DNA of 64,000 nucleotides from Bellilinea sp040754815 (lineage in GTDB: Bacteria; Chloroflexota; Anaerolineae; Anaerolineales; Anaerolineaceae): contig JBFMBX010000001.1 of the NCBI GenBank assembly GCA_040754815.1, forward strand, positions 186,001-250,000. The letters are read 5' to 3'. The notes below the pieces were generated by a model. It did no database searches. It was not told the origin of the DNA and was given only the letters and a program-made list of their open reading frames with translations. A program made the position numbers and the translations under genes. Below, piece by piece: positions 1 to 8,416 of this stretch (the stretch's first letter is position 1; every line of letters begins with the position of its first letter).

Positions 1-118
1 TTTGCACCTCTTCATGCGGCCGCGGTGAAAAAGGCAAAAGGACTGCCAGCAACACAGGCAGGCAAATGAGGATTGCCAGCAAAGTTTGACGCTGGTAGTT
101 TTGAAACCTTGATTCCAT
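1..118 (-). CDS. Truncated N-terminus of an unidentified membrane-anchored protein
   Basis: Reading leftward from an ATG at 118, an open frame of 39 codons runs off the window edge. It starts MESRFQNYQRQT and is followed by a hydrophobic stretch of about 18 residues rich in Leu, Ile and Val, then a Pro/Arg-containing segment. This looks like a single N-terminal membrane anchor or an uncleaved signal, with the rest of the protein outside the window. A purine-rich AGGGAG lies directly before the ATG, and a good promoter on the same strand (156-184) supports transcription. The function cannot be inferred from what is visible. Confidence 0.55.
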   Translation of the reverse strand, partial: MESRFQNYQRQTLLAILICLPVLLAVLLPFSPRPHEEVQ

Positions 119-155
119 ACTCCCTACCCGGCTTTCATAGATCCTCTACCTGACA

Positions 156-184
156 ATTATCGCTTAGCAGGGTAAATCTCGCAA
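156..184 (-). promoter_or_regulatory. Sigma-70-type promoter for the truncated gene
   Basis: On the minus strand TTGCGA (179-184) is followed after 17 bases by GATAAT (156-161). Transcription would begin near 149, leaving a leader of about 30 bases. The leader holds a four-codon ORF, Met-Lys-Ala-Gly-stop, at 124-138, preceded by AGAGGA and ending just before the main start. Confidence 0.5.
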
Positions 185-268
185 TATTGGATGGTGGATT
201 TGAGCCAGACTTATCCTGCCCCCCCGCCATAGTTCGTCTCTCTTCTAAAAAATCCCGCTAAATTCGAC

Positions 269-297
269 TTGACACTAAAATTAAGACGTGATACATT
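269..297 (+). promoter_or_regulatory. Promoter of the cold-shock gene
   Basis: TTGACA at 269-274 is separated by 17 bases from TACATT at 292-297, with an upstream TG (289-290) giving an extended -10 context. Initiation near 304 leaves a leader of about 60 bases before the ATG at 364. No other gene lies between. Confidence 0.6.
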
Positions 298-363
298 TGT
301 CATACATGGTCATGCGGCTCATGGAGCCAGACCTGAAATTTTTCAAACAGTATGGAGTAAAGC

Positions 364-576
364 ATGTCAGAACGTTATACCGGGACCGTCAAGTGGTTCA
401 ACCCTGCCAAGGGGTACGGCTTTATCGGCCGTGATAATGGGGAGGATGTTTTCGTACATTTCTCCGCAATCGATATGCAAGGCTACAAGCAGTTGAAGGA
501 AGGCCAGAAAGTGGAGTTTTCTATCGAAAAAGGTCCCAAAGGTCTCCAAGCCGCGCAAGTTGTTCCACTGCAGTAA
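364..576 (+). CDS. Cold-shock protein, CspA family
   Basis: A 70-residue single-stranded nucleic-acid binding protein of the CspA family, one OB-fold with no extra domains, the usual size. The RNP1 motif KGYGFIGR is at residues 16-23 and the RNP2-type DVFVHF at 28-33. The N-terminal TGTVKWFN is also typical. Such proteins bind mRNA in the cytoplasm and melt secondary structure as RNA chaperones; some are cold-induced and others constitutive, and the sequence alone does not decide which. A GGAGT lies 6 bases before the ATG. The gene is monocistronic: it has its own promoter (269-297) and a strong hairpin terminator just after the stop, shared with the convergent gene. Confidence 0.95.
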   Translation: MSERYTGTVKWFNPAKGYGFIGRDNGEDVFVHFSAIDMQGYKQLKEGQKVEFSIEKGPKGLQAAQVVPLQ

Positions 577-607
577 CCTTATCACATCATCTTATTACAA
601 TTGTCAT

Positions 608-632
608 ACAGAGCCGCTCTTCGCGGCTCTGT
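608..632. terminator. Bidirectional terminator between convergent genes
   Basis: A 10-bp perfect stem (608-617 with 623-632) has a 5-base loop. It is followed by TTGTTT on the plus side and lies just beyond the minus-strand stop at 636. It can end both the cold-shock transcript and the converging PLP-enzyme operon. Confidence 0.75.
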
Positions 633-635
633 TGT

Positions 636-1289
636 TTAATCTTCCCGTCCAAATCCCAGCAAATAACCGGCAACCTTGGCCAGTTCCGCAAGCGTAACTT
701 CCCACCCCTGCCGGCTGAACATCCATGTCGTCGCTTTATACCAGTGTCCGGTGACGGCATGAATCTGCACACTGACCTCACTGCCTTTGAAAGTATCATG
801 GAAGATGAGCCGTGTGCGAAAGGTATGGTAAGGATCGGTGACCACAATGCAGGATTTATGACCCCAGTACTCCATGTACTCCCGCACACTTTTGGCCTCT
901 TCCACCGTGGAGCGAGATACTTCCGGGATGATCCGAATGTTATCCATGGGCACCCCCATAGCGGAAAGATTGTTCCGCACCAAAAGGCTGTAGCGGGTGC
1001 CGATCTCATTGATCGTATCCCCTGTTTCGGTGATTAAAATAATTCGCGAAGTCTTCTCCCGATAAAGTTTGACCGCTTCCTGCCAGCGCTGACGGTCTCC
1101 CCCGCTCAATAAAACGATCATATCCGCATCTTTTTCCGGATCAGAAGTGATCAATAAAGCACCAACGGCGCTCAACAACACATACAATACCAGCGGAAGA
1201 AACGCCAGTATAGTGACCACCCCCATCCCCCTCAAAAAACAACCGCCACACCCCCTGCTTTGGTTTGAGGTTTGAGTTGGTTGGTTCAT
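636..1289 (-). CDS. YdcF/SanA-like DUF218 membrane protein
   Basis: A 217-residue protein with one hydrophobic segment near residues 22-45, followed by a DUF218-type domain. Signs of that family are the MIVLLSGGDRQRW segment, the alternating strands through RIILITETG, and the VVTDPYHTFRTR region with its conserved Asp-Pro-x-His. The family includes SanA and YdcF, which are envelope-associated with poorly defined activity, possibly in cell-envelope biogenesis. I chose the ATG at 1289 rather than an earlier in-frame ATG at 1322. A GAGG sits 5 bases before it, and it starts 2 bases beyond the stop of the upstream PLP enzyme, so the two genes form an operon. The exact substrate is unknown. Confidence 0.75.
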   Translation of the reverse strand: MNQPTQTSNQSRGCGGCFLRGMGVVTILAFLPLVLYVLLSAVGALLITSDPEKDADMIVLLSGGDRQRWQEAVKLYREKTSRIILITETGDTINEIGTRYSLLVRNNLSAMGVPMDNIRIIPEVSRSTVEEAKSVREYMEYWGHKSCIVVTDPYHTFRTRLIFHDTFKGSEVSVQIHAVTGHWYKATTWMFSRQGWEVTLAELAKVAGYLLGFGRED

Positions 1290-1290
1290 T

Positions 1291-2457
1291 TCATCCTCGT
1301 GTGTAATCCTCGAAAGCCGCAATCATGCGGTTTACCCCTTCTTCTAGCAAGGCGCGCGGACAGCCAAAATTCAAGCGCACATGACCTTCACCGCCCGCCC
1401 CAAATGCCTTTCCGTCGTTCAATCCCACTCTGGCTTTTTCAAGAAAAAAGGTGAAGGGGTCATGAGCCGTCTCTGTTTCGCGAAAATCCAGCCACGCCAG
1501 GTAAGTGCCTTCGGGCAAGGGCATTTTTACACCCGGCATCCTCTCGTGGACCGTGCGGTACAACCAATCACGGTTTTTTTGTAGATATTCTAACAACTGG
1601 TCTAGCCACGGTTTGCCCGCCCGATAGGCAGCCAGTGCCGCAGTCATTCCCATAAGGTTAACTCCCCCAATCAATCCTCGCCGTGCTTTGTTGATCCGCT
1701 GCCGAATTTCCGGGTTTGGCACCACAGCAAAAGAGAATTCCAGACCGGGGATATTGAAGGACTTGCTGGGCGCCATCAAAGTCACCGTGCGGTAAGCAAT
1801 TTCAGCATCCAGCGAGGCCATCGGCACATGCCGATAACCCTGATACACCAGATCGCAGTGGATTTCATCGGAGCAAATCACAATCTTTCGCCGCAGACAT
1901 TCTTCGGCCATTTGCTGCAACTCGGCAATTGTGAACACTCTCCCAACCGGATTGTGTGGATTGCACAATAAAAACATGCCGGTATTTTGATCCAGAGACC
2001 AGGCAAAGGATTCGAAATCCACCTCGTATCGGTGATTATTTCCAACGCAGAGCTGTGAGGATACCAGAGGAACGCCGGCATTTTTCCCCACCATGAGAAA
2101 AGGCGGATAAACGGGGGTTTGTACCGCAACCCCCCGGCCTTCTTCGCACACCGCCTGCGTTACCAGATTGAAAGCGGTGACCACTCCGGGTAAAAAGATC
2201 ACATCTTCGGCATTGACTTTCCAGTGGTAACGTTCTTCCAGCCACGCCAGAATGGCCTCCTTCAACTCTTTAAGTTCCATGGGATACCCGAAAACGCCGT
2301 GCGAGACCCGTTGATGCAAAGCCTCTATAATAACCGGCGCAGCCGCAAAGTCCATGTCGGCCACCCACATGGGCAGTACATCCTCCGCAAATGCGTGCCA
2401 CTTGATACTTTCAGAATTTTTTCGGTCGATGATCTGGTCAAAATTGAAGGTTTGCAT
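1291..2457 (-). CDS. PatB/MalY-type PLP-dependent C-S lyase or aminotransferase
   Basis: A 388-residue fold-type I PLP enzyme of the PatB/MalY branch of aminotransferase class I/II. The early WVADMDFAAAP segment is characteristic of this branch. CNPHNPVGR at 165-173 supplies the conserved Asn, SDEIH at 196-200 the Asp contacting the pyridine nitrogen, and SKSFNIPG at 231-238 carries the Schiff-base lysine, Lys232. Known members cleave cystathionine or related thioethers (cystathionine beta-lyase), and some act as aminotransferases; I cannot separate these from sequence. AGAGGA precedes the ATG at a normal distance. It is the first gene of a two-gene operon with the DUF218 protein and diverges from the methyltransferase gene at 2636. 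Confidence 0.88.
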   Translation of the reverse strand: MQTFNFDQIIDRKNSESIKWHAFAEDVLPMWVADMDFAAAPVIIEALHQRVSHGVFGYPMELKELKEAILAWLEERYHWKVNAEDVIFLPGVVTAFNLVTQAVCEEGRGVAVQTPVYPPFLMVGKNAGVPLVSSQLCVGNNHRYEVDFESFAWSLDQNTGMFLLCNPHNPVGRVFTIAELQQMAEECLRRKIVICSDEIHCDLVYQGYRHVPMASLDAEIAYRTVTLMAPSKSFNIPGLEFSFAVVPNPEIRQRINKARRGLIGGVNLMGMTAALAAYRAGKPWLDQLLEYLQKNRDWLYRTVHERMPGVKMPLPEGTYLAWLDFRETETAHDPFTFFLEKARVGLNDGKAFGAGGEGHVRLNFGCPRALLEEGVNRMIAAFEDYTRG

Positions 2458-2610
2458 GGTGAAATTCCTCTGGTTTTGATCAAACGATTTGCATTATAAC
2501 CCTCATTCCACCGCCTGTCGAACGGGGAGATTGCAACCGTTTGATGCACCCTTTCTAAATGAACAGAACACTTTGCCCCTGTCGTATCGGAACTTCATCC
2601 TCCCAAAATC

Positions 2611-2619
2611 TGATATACT
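2611..2619 (+). promoter_or_regulatory. Extended -10 element before the methyltransferase gene
   Basis: TGATATACT has the TG-N-TATACT form of an extended -10; no convincing -35 is seen. Initiation near 2626 would leave only about 10 bases before the ATG at 2636, with no Shine-Dalgarno, so translation may be near-leaderless. Confidence 0.4.
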
Positions 2620-2635
2620 CGCTTGCATAATCGCC

Positions 2636-3538
2636 ATGACAAAAAAGCAATTCTTCATACCGTCTTATTCCATTTTGACTTCCCCTGAATGGCTGGATTA
2701 TGAACTGCTGGATTCCGGCAACGGCTGGAAGCTGGAACGCTTCGGGCAGTACCTGCTCATTCGTCCGGAGGCAGAAGCAGTCTGGTCCCAGGCCTTGCCC
2801 CAGAACAAATGGGCAGCTGCGCATACGCGTTTCGTTCCTTCACCGGAAGAAAACGGCGGCCACTGGCAGAACCTCAAGACCATGCCAGAGCGCTGGACAC
2901 TTCACTATAAAAATCTTTCTTTTATCGTTCAAACCACCGCCTCTCGTCATATTGGCGTTTTCCCCGAGCAGGCCTGCCAGTGGGACTGGATCAGCGAGCA
3001 GGTCTCCACCGCCGGCAGGCCGGTAAGGGTGCTCAATCTCTTCGGTTACACCGGACTGGCTACTCTGGCAGCCGCTTCTGCCGGTGCGCAGGTCACTCAT
3101 GTGGATGCTTCTCGCAAAGCGATACAATGGGCGCGCGAAAATCAGACCCTCTGCGGGCTGGAATCCGCCCCCATTCGCTGGATTTTGGATGATGCCATAA
3201 AATTTGTGCAACGCGAATCCCGCCGCGGATCCAAATATGACGGTTTGATTCTCGATCCGCCCAAATTCGGACGGGGTCCCAAAGGCGAGGTGTGGGAATT
3301 CTTTCGGCTATTGCCCGATTTACTGGAGGCGTGTAAACAGGTATTATCTGAAAGACCGGTTTTTGTCATCCTTACCGCTTACGCCGTCAAAGCCTCCGCG
3401 CTAACGCTTCATTACGCCTTAAGAGAAATGATCGGCCGGCCCGAGGGAGAATGGACGTGCGGAGAAGTGGCCCTGCAGGAAAAAAGTGCCGGTCGCTTGC
3501 TTTCCATGGCCATTTTTGCCCGCTGGTCAGTTGGTTAA
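2636..3538 (+). CDS. Class I SAM-dependent methyltransferase, RlmI/RlmK-like
   Basis: About 300 residues ending in a Rossmann-fold methyltransferase domain of the COG1092 type (23S rRNA cytosine/guanine methyltransferase-like). Visible motifs are VLNLFGYTG (SAM-binding motif I, near residue 122), the acidic turn HVDASRKAI (motif II), WILDDAIKF, and the catalytic-type LDPPKFGRGPKGE, which places the target base. The N-terminal third is not a recognisable PUA domain, unlike E. coli RlmI, so the RNA target is uncertain. An in-frame frame extends upstream to 2489, but that stretch contains the likely promoter, so the ATG at 2636 is preferred. It is followed 40 bases later by proC and may share its transcript. 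Confidence 0.82.
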   Translation: MTKKQFFIPSYSILTSPEWLDYELLDSGNGWKLERFGQYLLIRPEAEAVWSQALPQNKWAAAHTRFVPSPEENGGHWQNLKTMPERWTLHYKNLSFIVQTTASRHIGVFPEQACQWDWISEQVSTAGRPVRVLNLFGYTGLATLAAASAGAQVTHVDASRKAIQWARENQTLCGLESAPIRWILDDAIKFVQRESRRGSKYDGLILDPPKFGRGPKGEVWEFFRLLPDLLEACKQVLSERPVFVILTAYAVKASALTLHYALREMIGRPEGEWTCGEVALQEKSAGRLLSMAIFARWSVG

Positions 3539-3578
3539 ACTAACCTGACAGGCAACAGGTAGATTTTGGAGAAAATGC

Positions 3579-4427
3579 ATGATGAACACTAAAAATCTGG
3601 CAATCATTGGACCGGGAGTGATGGCGGAAGCCATCATCGCCGGGTTGATCCGCAATCAGGTGATTCCGCCGCAGCAAATTATTGCAGCGGGACCGCGCCC
3701 AGAGCGCGGCAGTGAGCTGGTTGAACGGTATGGGGTTCGTTTCACCCTCGAAAACGCCGAGGCCGCTTCACAGGCGGATATCGTCATTCTGGCCGTCAAA
3801 CCTCAAAAATTACGCGCCGTACTCGCCGGCTTGCGAGGAAAAATTTTACCTCATGCGGTGGTTTTATCCATCATCGCCGGTGCACCGATTCAAACCATCA
3901 GCAGTGGTTTGGAACATCCCGCCGTCGTGCGCGCCATGCCAAACACCCCCGCTCAAATTGGTCAGGGGATCACCGTCTGGACGGCATCCTCCACCGTTTC
4001 AGCAGAGCAGTTAGAATCCGCCCGCCTGATCTTATCTGCACTGGGGCAGGAAATCTTTGTGGAAGAAGAAAATTATCTTGATATGGCTACCGCCCTCTCC
4101 GGCACGGGACCGGCTTATGTCTTTCTCTTCATGGAAGCGCTGATTGATGCCGGTGTTCACCTTGGATTTCCCCGGCGCATCGCCGAACAATTAGTCACTC
4201 AAACCATCCGCGGGTCGGTTGAATACTACGCTCTCAAAAAAGATCACCCCGCTCACCTGCGTAATCAGGTTACCTCGCCGGGGGGTACTTCTGCAGCCGC
4301 TTTGTACTATCTGGAAAAGGCCGGTTTCCGCACCGCTCTCAGCCGGGCCATTTGGGCGGCTTACGAACGCTCGCAGGAACTGGGCAGGGGTAAAAACAGC
4401 CAGCCGCCGGAAAAAACATCCGAATAG
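3579..4427 (+). CDS. proC: Pyrroline-5-carboxylate reductase
   Basis: A 282-residue cytoplasmic enzyme that reduces pyrroline-5-carboxylate to proline with NAD(P)H, the last step of proline synthesis. The N-terminal dinucleotide-binding loop is IIGPGVMAEAI. VVRAMPNTPAQIGQG and the LSGTGPAYVF segment follow, and the C-terminal signature VTSPGGTSAAALYYLEKAGF lines the active site. The length is usual for the family. A GGAG lies 7 bases before the first of two adjacent ATGs (3579 and 3582). proB and proA are not in the window. It sits between the methyltransferase and a membrane protein on the same strand, and a terminator after the latter closes the group. Confidence 0.95.
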   Translation: MMNTKNLAIIGPGVMAEAIIAGLIRNQVIPPQQIIAAGPRPERGSELVERYGVRFTLENAEAASQADIVILAVKPQKLRAVLAGLRGKILPHAVVLSIIAGAPIQTISSGLEHPAVVRAMPNTPAQIGQGITVWTASSTVSAEQLESARLILSALGQEIFVEEENYLDMATALSGTGPAYVFLFMEALIDAGVHLGFPRRIAEQLVTQTIRGSVEYYALKKDHPAHLRNQVTSPGGTSAAALYYLEKAGFRTALSRAIWAAYERSQELGRGKNSQPPEKTSE

Positions 4428-4481
4428 ATCTCTGAAGAAACCTTTTATTGCGTTCTTCGTAAATCCAAGCAGGAGGTAATC

Positions 4482-5333
4482 ATGTTTGAAAAATTGACCA
4501 ACAGTTGGGAACTGGCTAAAGCCAGTTTTCGCGTGCTTATGGAAGACAAAGAATTAATCGTCTTCCCAATTGTTTCCGCTATCGGCACTCTTATCGTCTC
4601 GTTAACCTTTGCCCTGCCCCTGTTCCTCAGCGGACTGGTGGACAGTCTTTTCTCAGAAAATTTTCAACTATTCGGGTTTTTCATCCTTTTCCTCTTCTAC
4701 ATCGTTCAATACACGGTTATTTTCTTTGCCAATACCGCGCTTGTCGGTGCAGCGCTCATCCGCCTGCGAGGCGGTAACCCAACTGTTGGTCAGGGTTTTC
4801 AAATTGCATTCAGCAGGTTGTTGAATATCATTGGTTACGCTCTGATTGCTGCCACGGTTGGCATGTTACTGCGGACGGTTTCCGAACGCAGCCGCGGTTT
4901 GGGGCGGTTTGTCGTTTCGTTGATTGGTTTTGCGTGGAATATTGCCACCTTTCTGGTCGTACCCGTTCTGGCAGTAGAAGGTGTCGGCCCGATTGAAGCC
5001 ATCAAGCGCAGTGCAACTTTATTGCGTCGGACGTGGGGTGAGCAAATCGCCGGGAATTTTGGAATAGGGACGGTTTTCGGCCTGATTTCTTTTGGCATTG
5101 TGCTGGCGGGAATGATTTTCGGGGTTTGGGCTTTTATCGGTCTGGAATCGGCCGCGCTGGCCATCATTGTGTTCGTGGTGATGGTCATTGCTCTAATTCT
5201 GGTCGGGCTGATCAATTCGACTTTGAGCGGCATTTATGCTGCAGCGGTCTATCAATATGCTGAAACCGGTCACACAGGTGGTTTCTTCGATGACAGCATG
5301 GTGCAAAAAACTTTTATAGCAAACAGGTATTGA
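4482..5333 (+). CDS. DUF6159-like polytopic membrane protein
   Basis: A 283-residue integral membrane protein with about six hydrophobic segments. It resembles the DUF6159 group found in bacteria and archaea, which has no established function. The N-terminus MFEKLTNSWELAKASFRVL is a short cytoplasmic amphipathic helix followed by the first membrane span. A central GPIEAIKRSATLLRRTWGEQ loop is the most conserved-looking soluble part. AGGAGG sits 5 bases before the ATG, one of the strongest ribosome sites in the window. It follows proC by 54 bases, is probably co-transcribed, and is followed by a strong terminator. The family assignment is from memory of the motif pattern and is moderate. Confidence 0.65.
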   Translation: MFEKLTNSWELAKASFRVLMEDKELIVFPIVSAIGTLIVSLTFALPLFLSGLVDSLFSENFQLFGFFILFLFYIVQYTVIFFANTALVGAALIRLRGGNPTVGQGFQIAFSRLLNIIGYALIAATVGMLLRTVSERSRGLGRFVVSLIGFAWNIATFLVVPVLAVEGVGPIEAIKRSATLLRRTWGEQIAGNFGIGTVFGLISFGIVLAGMIFGVWAFIGLESAALAIIVFVVMVIALILVGLINSTLSGIYAAAVYQYAETGHTGGFFDDSMVQKTFIANRY

Positions 5334-5354
5334 TTATCAATCAGAGGCATTTCC

Positions 5355-5390
5355 AAAAAAGGCTCTTTCTCATACGAAAGAGCCTTTTTT
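5355..5390. terminator. Strong intrinsic terminator
   Basis: A 15-bp perfect inverted repeat (5355-5369 with 5376-5390) has a 6-base loop. The right arm ends in six T and the left arm begins with six A, so it works in either direction. It closes the methyltransferase-proC-DUF6159 group. Confidence 0.9.
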
Positions 5391-5426
5391 GCAGGTTATT
5401 TCCATCACAAATCCGCTCATTTCCGG

Positions 5427-5456
5427 TTATCACTCCCTTCTGTTTTCCTCTATAAT
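5427..5456 (+). promoter_or_regulatory. Promoter of the CBS-domain gene
   Basis: A perfect TATAAT at 5451-5456 is preceded by TTATCA at 5427-5432, an 18-base spacer. Initiation near 5463 leaves a leader of about 37 bases to the ATG at 5500. Confidence 0.55.
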
Positions 5457-5499
5457 AAATACAGGTATATCAATTGGGAATAGCGATGGGAGGGATACC

Positions 5500-5943
5500 A
5501 TGGAAAGCACCGTTCGGCAGGTCTTACAAAACAAGGGGAATCAGGTTTGGTGCGTATCACCAGAAACCACCGTCATGGAAGCACTGGAACTGATGGCGGA
5601 AAAAGATATTGGCGCGGTACCGGTGGTCAAGGAAGGTAAGCTGGCCGGTATTTTTTCGGAAAGGGATTATGCCCGCCAGGCAGTCCGTCAGCGCGAAACT
5701 CTCAACCTTCTTCCGGTTTCCACCTTTATGACCTCAGATGTCGTCACCGTTACGCCATCTCAAACGGTCAAAGATTGTATGATATTGATGACTGCTCGCC
5801 GAATCAGACATTTACCTGTAGTTGAAAACGACCAATTGATTGGCATCATCACCATCGGCGATGTGGTGAAGGCCATAATTTCTGATCAGGCTTTATTGCT
5901 GGAGGAAATGGAAAAATTCATCAGTGGAAGATACATTCGGTAA
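5500..5943 (+). CDS. Stand-alone CBS-pair protein
   Basis: A 147-residue protein made of two tandem CBS motifs and little else. The first CBS spans about residues 15-65 and contains DIGAVPVVKEGKLAGIFSERDY. The second spans about 75-135 and contains RIRHLPVVENDQLIGIITIGD. CBS pairs form a Bateman module that binds adenine nucleotides such as AMP, ATP or SAM. Stand-alone versions act as energy sensors, but no partner is evident here. The ATG at 5500 has GGGAGGG five bases upstream. A longer in-frame reading from 5389 would start within the terminator and upstream of the promoter, so it is rejected. It precedes comM by 9 bases. Confidence 0.88.
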   Translation: MESTVRQVLQNKGNQVWCVSPETTVMEALELMAEKDIGAVPVVKEGKLAGIFSERDYARQAVRQRETLNLLPVSTFMTSDVVTVTPSQTVKDCMILMTARRIRHLPVVENDQLIGIITIGDVVKAIISDQALLLEEMEKFISGRYIR

Positions 5944-5952
5944 ATCATCCTC

Positions 5953-7473
5953 ATGCTAGCCAGAATTTATTCCTGCTCCATCATCGGCCTGGAAACCGCC
6001 ATAGTCGAAGTTGAGGTAGATACGGGTCAGGGTTTACCGGCAATGGTCATTGTCGGTCTGCCCGATACGGCCGTGCAAGAATCCCGTGAGCGGGTGCAAA
6101 TGGCCATCAAGAACGCCGGGATGGTGTATCCGCGTAAACGAATTACCGTCAATCTTGCCCCCGCTTCGGTCAAAAAAGAAGGGCCATCCTTTGACTTGCC
6201 CATTGCGCTGGCCGTTCTGGCAGCAACCGAACAGATTCCTCAAAGTGCATTCTCCAATTCACTGGTCATCGGTGAACTATCACTGGATGGCAGTGTCCGG
6301 CATGTGCGCGGTGTACTCCCTATGGCCGCAGCCGCCCGTCAACTGGGCTTTACCCGCATGTTCGTGCCAGAGAGCGATGCCGCCGAAGCGGCGCTGATTC
6401 CCAATCTCGAAATCATCCCTGTGCGGTCTATCCTCGACCTCATCAACCATGTTAACGGGGAATCACCCATTCCCCCTTATCCGGCAGCGGAAATCAGTGA
6501 AATTCAGGTTGAAGTCCAGACCGATTTTCAGGAAATTAAAGGGCAGGAACATGCCAAGCGCGCTTTAGAAATTGCGGCAGCCGGCGGTCATAATGTGCTG
6601 ATGTCTGGGCCGCCGGGCACTGGCAAAACCCTGCTGGCTAGAGCCTTGCCGGCCATTCTACCCCGCATGACAATTGAAGAAGCACTGGATGTAACCCGCA
6701 TCTACTCCATTGCCGATAAACTTCCGCGCGATGTGCCTCTGATACGCAATCGACCGTTCCGCGCCCCTCACCATACCATCTCTCACGCCGGACTGGTGGG
6801 CGGCGGCAACACCCCTCACCCCGGTGAGATTTCTCTGGCACATCGCGGCGTGCTGTTTCTGGATGAATTACCCGAATTTGGCAGCCGGGTTCTGGAAGTG
6901 CTGCGTCAGCCACTGGAGGATAAAATTGTAACCATCAGCCGGGCCCAGGGCTCTCTTACCTTTCCGGCCAATTTTCAACTGGTGGCGGCTATGAATCCAT
7001 GCCCTTGCGGCAATCTCGGAGACCCGGTTAAAGCCTGTACCTGTTCCGCCTCTACCATTACCAAGTATCAGAAACGGATATCCGGCCCCTTGCTGGATCG
7101 GATTGATATATTCATCGAAGTGCCGCGCGTGGATTATGAAAAATTGAGCGATAAACGGCAGGGAGAGCCATCCGAGGTTGTCCGAAAACGAGTTGAAACA
7201 GCCCGGCAGATTCAACGAGAACGGTTCAAGGAAGATGGTTTATCCTGCAATGCAGAAATGCGCCCTGCCGAAATCCGTAAATACTGCCCTCTGGATGAAA
7301 CCGGAACCGGCCTGATGCGCACCGCCATGCAGCAATTTCAACTTTCTGCCCGCGCCTACCACCGCATTCTCAAACTGGCCCGCACGATTGCGGATCTGGC
7401 AGGCAGTCAAAACATTCAACCGGCCCATCTGGCTGAAGCACTGCAATACCGCCAGCGCAGCCAGTTCAATTAA
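5953..7473 (+). CDS. comM: ComM/YifB family Mg-chelatase-like AAA+ ATPase
   Basis: A 506-residue protein with the ComM/YifB layout: an N-terminal Lon-protease-like fold (residues about 1-180, with VGLPDTAVQESRERV), a central Mg-chelatase AAA+ core, and a C-terminal helical domain. The Walker A GPPGTGKT is at 219-226 and the Walker B LFLDELPEF near 300; AMNPCPCGN supplies a conserved Cys-rich loop. ComM is a hexameric helicase that promotes branch migration during natural transformation, although YifB homologues occur in many bacteria without known competence. No clear Shine-Dalgarno precedes the ATG, suggesting coupling to the CBS gene 9 bases upstream. Its stop codon overlaps that of the converging uridine phosphorylase within a TTAA. 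Confidence 0.92.
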   Translation: MLARIYSCSIIGLETAIVEVEVDTGQGLPAMVIVGLPDTAVQESRERVQMAIKNAGMVYPRKRITVNLAPASVKKEGPSFDLPIALAVLAATEQIPQSAFSNSLVIGELSLDGSVRHVRGVLPMAAAARQLGFTRMFVPESDAAEAALIPNLEIIPVRSILDLINHVNGESPIPPYPAAEISEIQVEVQTDFQEIKGQEHAKRALEIAAAGGHNVLMSGPPGTGKTLLARALPAILPRMTIEEALDVTRIYSIADKLPRDVPLIRNRPFRAPHHTISHAGLVGGGNTPHPGEISLAHRGVLFLDELPEFGSRVLEVLRQPLEDKIVTISRAQGSLTFPANFQLVAAMNPCPCGNLGDPVKACTCSASTITKYQKRISGPLLDRIDIFIEVPRVDYEKLSDKRQGEPSEVVRKRVETARQIQRERFKEDGLSCNAEMRPAEIRKYCPLDETGTGLMRTAMQQFQLSARAYHRILKLARTIADLAGSQNIQPAHLAEALQYRQRSQFN

Positions 7474-8231
7474 CCGGCCTGACGATCCATTTCGATCAAA
7501 ATACGGATTGCCTCGACAGCCACCTGAATCATCAGGTCGGGTGGTGTTTTCTGATTGATGAGCGTGGCCGTGTCACTGCCGATCACCGTCATCACCCCGC
7601 CGGCCCGTTTTCGATAAATGGAGGATAACACAAAGATTGCCGCCGCTTCCATCTCCGAGCAGATTGCGCCCCCCGCTACCCACGCGTTCCAGCGGGCTTT
7701 CAATTCGGGAGCAATGGGCATTCGGTCTGGCTCCACCTCCCCATAAAAAGAGTCCTTGGTGTGAGAAATGCCCACATAATAACGGGCATTCAACCGCTGC
7801 GCCGCCTGAATTAACGCATTGACCACTGTCAAATCCGCCACTGCCGGAAATTCAATGGGTAAATACTGACGAGTCGTACCTTCATCACGAATCGCACCGG
7901 TGACAATAGCCAGATCCCCCAGTTTCATACCCGGCTGCATCGCCCCGGAAGTGCCAACCCGAATGAATGTATCTGCCCCCACCGCAATCAGTTCTTCCAC
8001 AGCAATTGCTGTGGAAGGGCAGCCCATGCCCGTTGAAACAACCGAAACCGGCTCCCCGTTCACCTTACCGGTGTAAACGGTGTGTTCCCGATTGGAGGAA
8101 ATGAAACGCGGTTCATCCAGAAAGCGGGCAATTTTCTCCACCCGGCCGGGGTCACCCGGTAACAGCACATATCGGCCGATATCACCTCGTTTTACCTTAA
8201 CATGATATTGAAGTCCCTCGTTATCCTGCAT
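7470..8231 (-). CDS. udp: Uridine phosphorylase-type nucleoside phosphorylase
   Basis: A 253-residue enzyme of the PNP/UDP family (NP-I). LLPGDPGRVEKIA near the N-terminus binds phosphate, STGMGCPSTAIAVEEL and RVGTSGAMQP form the substrate pocket, and SEMEAAAIF near residue 190 carries the ribose-binding Glu-Met-Glu. The last motif favours uridine phosphorylase over purine nucleoside phosphorylase, though pyrimidine/purine preference cannot be proved here. The reaction is phosphorolysis of uridine to uracil and ribose-1-phosphate for nucleoside salvage. I chose the ATG at 8231, with GCGAGG six bases upstream, over a TTG two codons earlier. The 3' end overlaps comM tail-to-tail by four bases. 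Confidence 0.88.
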   Translation of the reverse strand: MQDNEGLQYHVKVKRGDIGRYVLLPGDPGRVEKIARFLDEPRFISSNREHTVYTGKVNGEPVSVVSTGMGCPSTAIAVEELIAVGADTFIRVGTSGAMQPGMKLGDLAIVTGAIRDEGTTRQYLPIEFPAVADLTVVNALIQAAQRLNARYYVGISHTKDSFYGEVEPDRMPIAPELKARWNAWVAGGAICSEMEAAAIFVLSSIYRKRAGGVMTVIGSDTATLINQKTPPDLMIQVAVEAIRILIEMDRQAG

Positions 8232-8370
8232 CTTCAACCTCGCAATTTCGTGATGGATTTTTATTCTATCATCATTTCAATCTCTGAAATACTCCCCAAG
8301 ACCGTTTTGTTATGACCTCGCCTTTTTCCTCATTTTGCCGGATCCTTCGATTATTGTGTTCCCCTCTACC

Positions 8371-8379
8371 TGTTATAAT
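8371..8379 (+). promoter_or_regulatory. Extended -10 promoter of the flavin reductase gene
   Basis: TGTTATAAT is a perfect TG-N-TATAAT extended -10; the -35 region is poor. Initiation near 8386 leaves a leader of about 31 bases to the ATG at 8417. Confidence 0.6.
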
Positions 8380-8416
8380 TGCTCGATACAGGTCATTCTT
8401 TTTTTCAGGAGATTAC

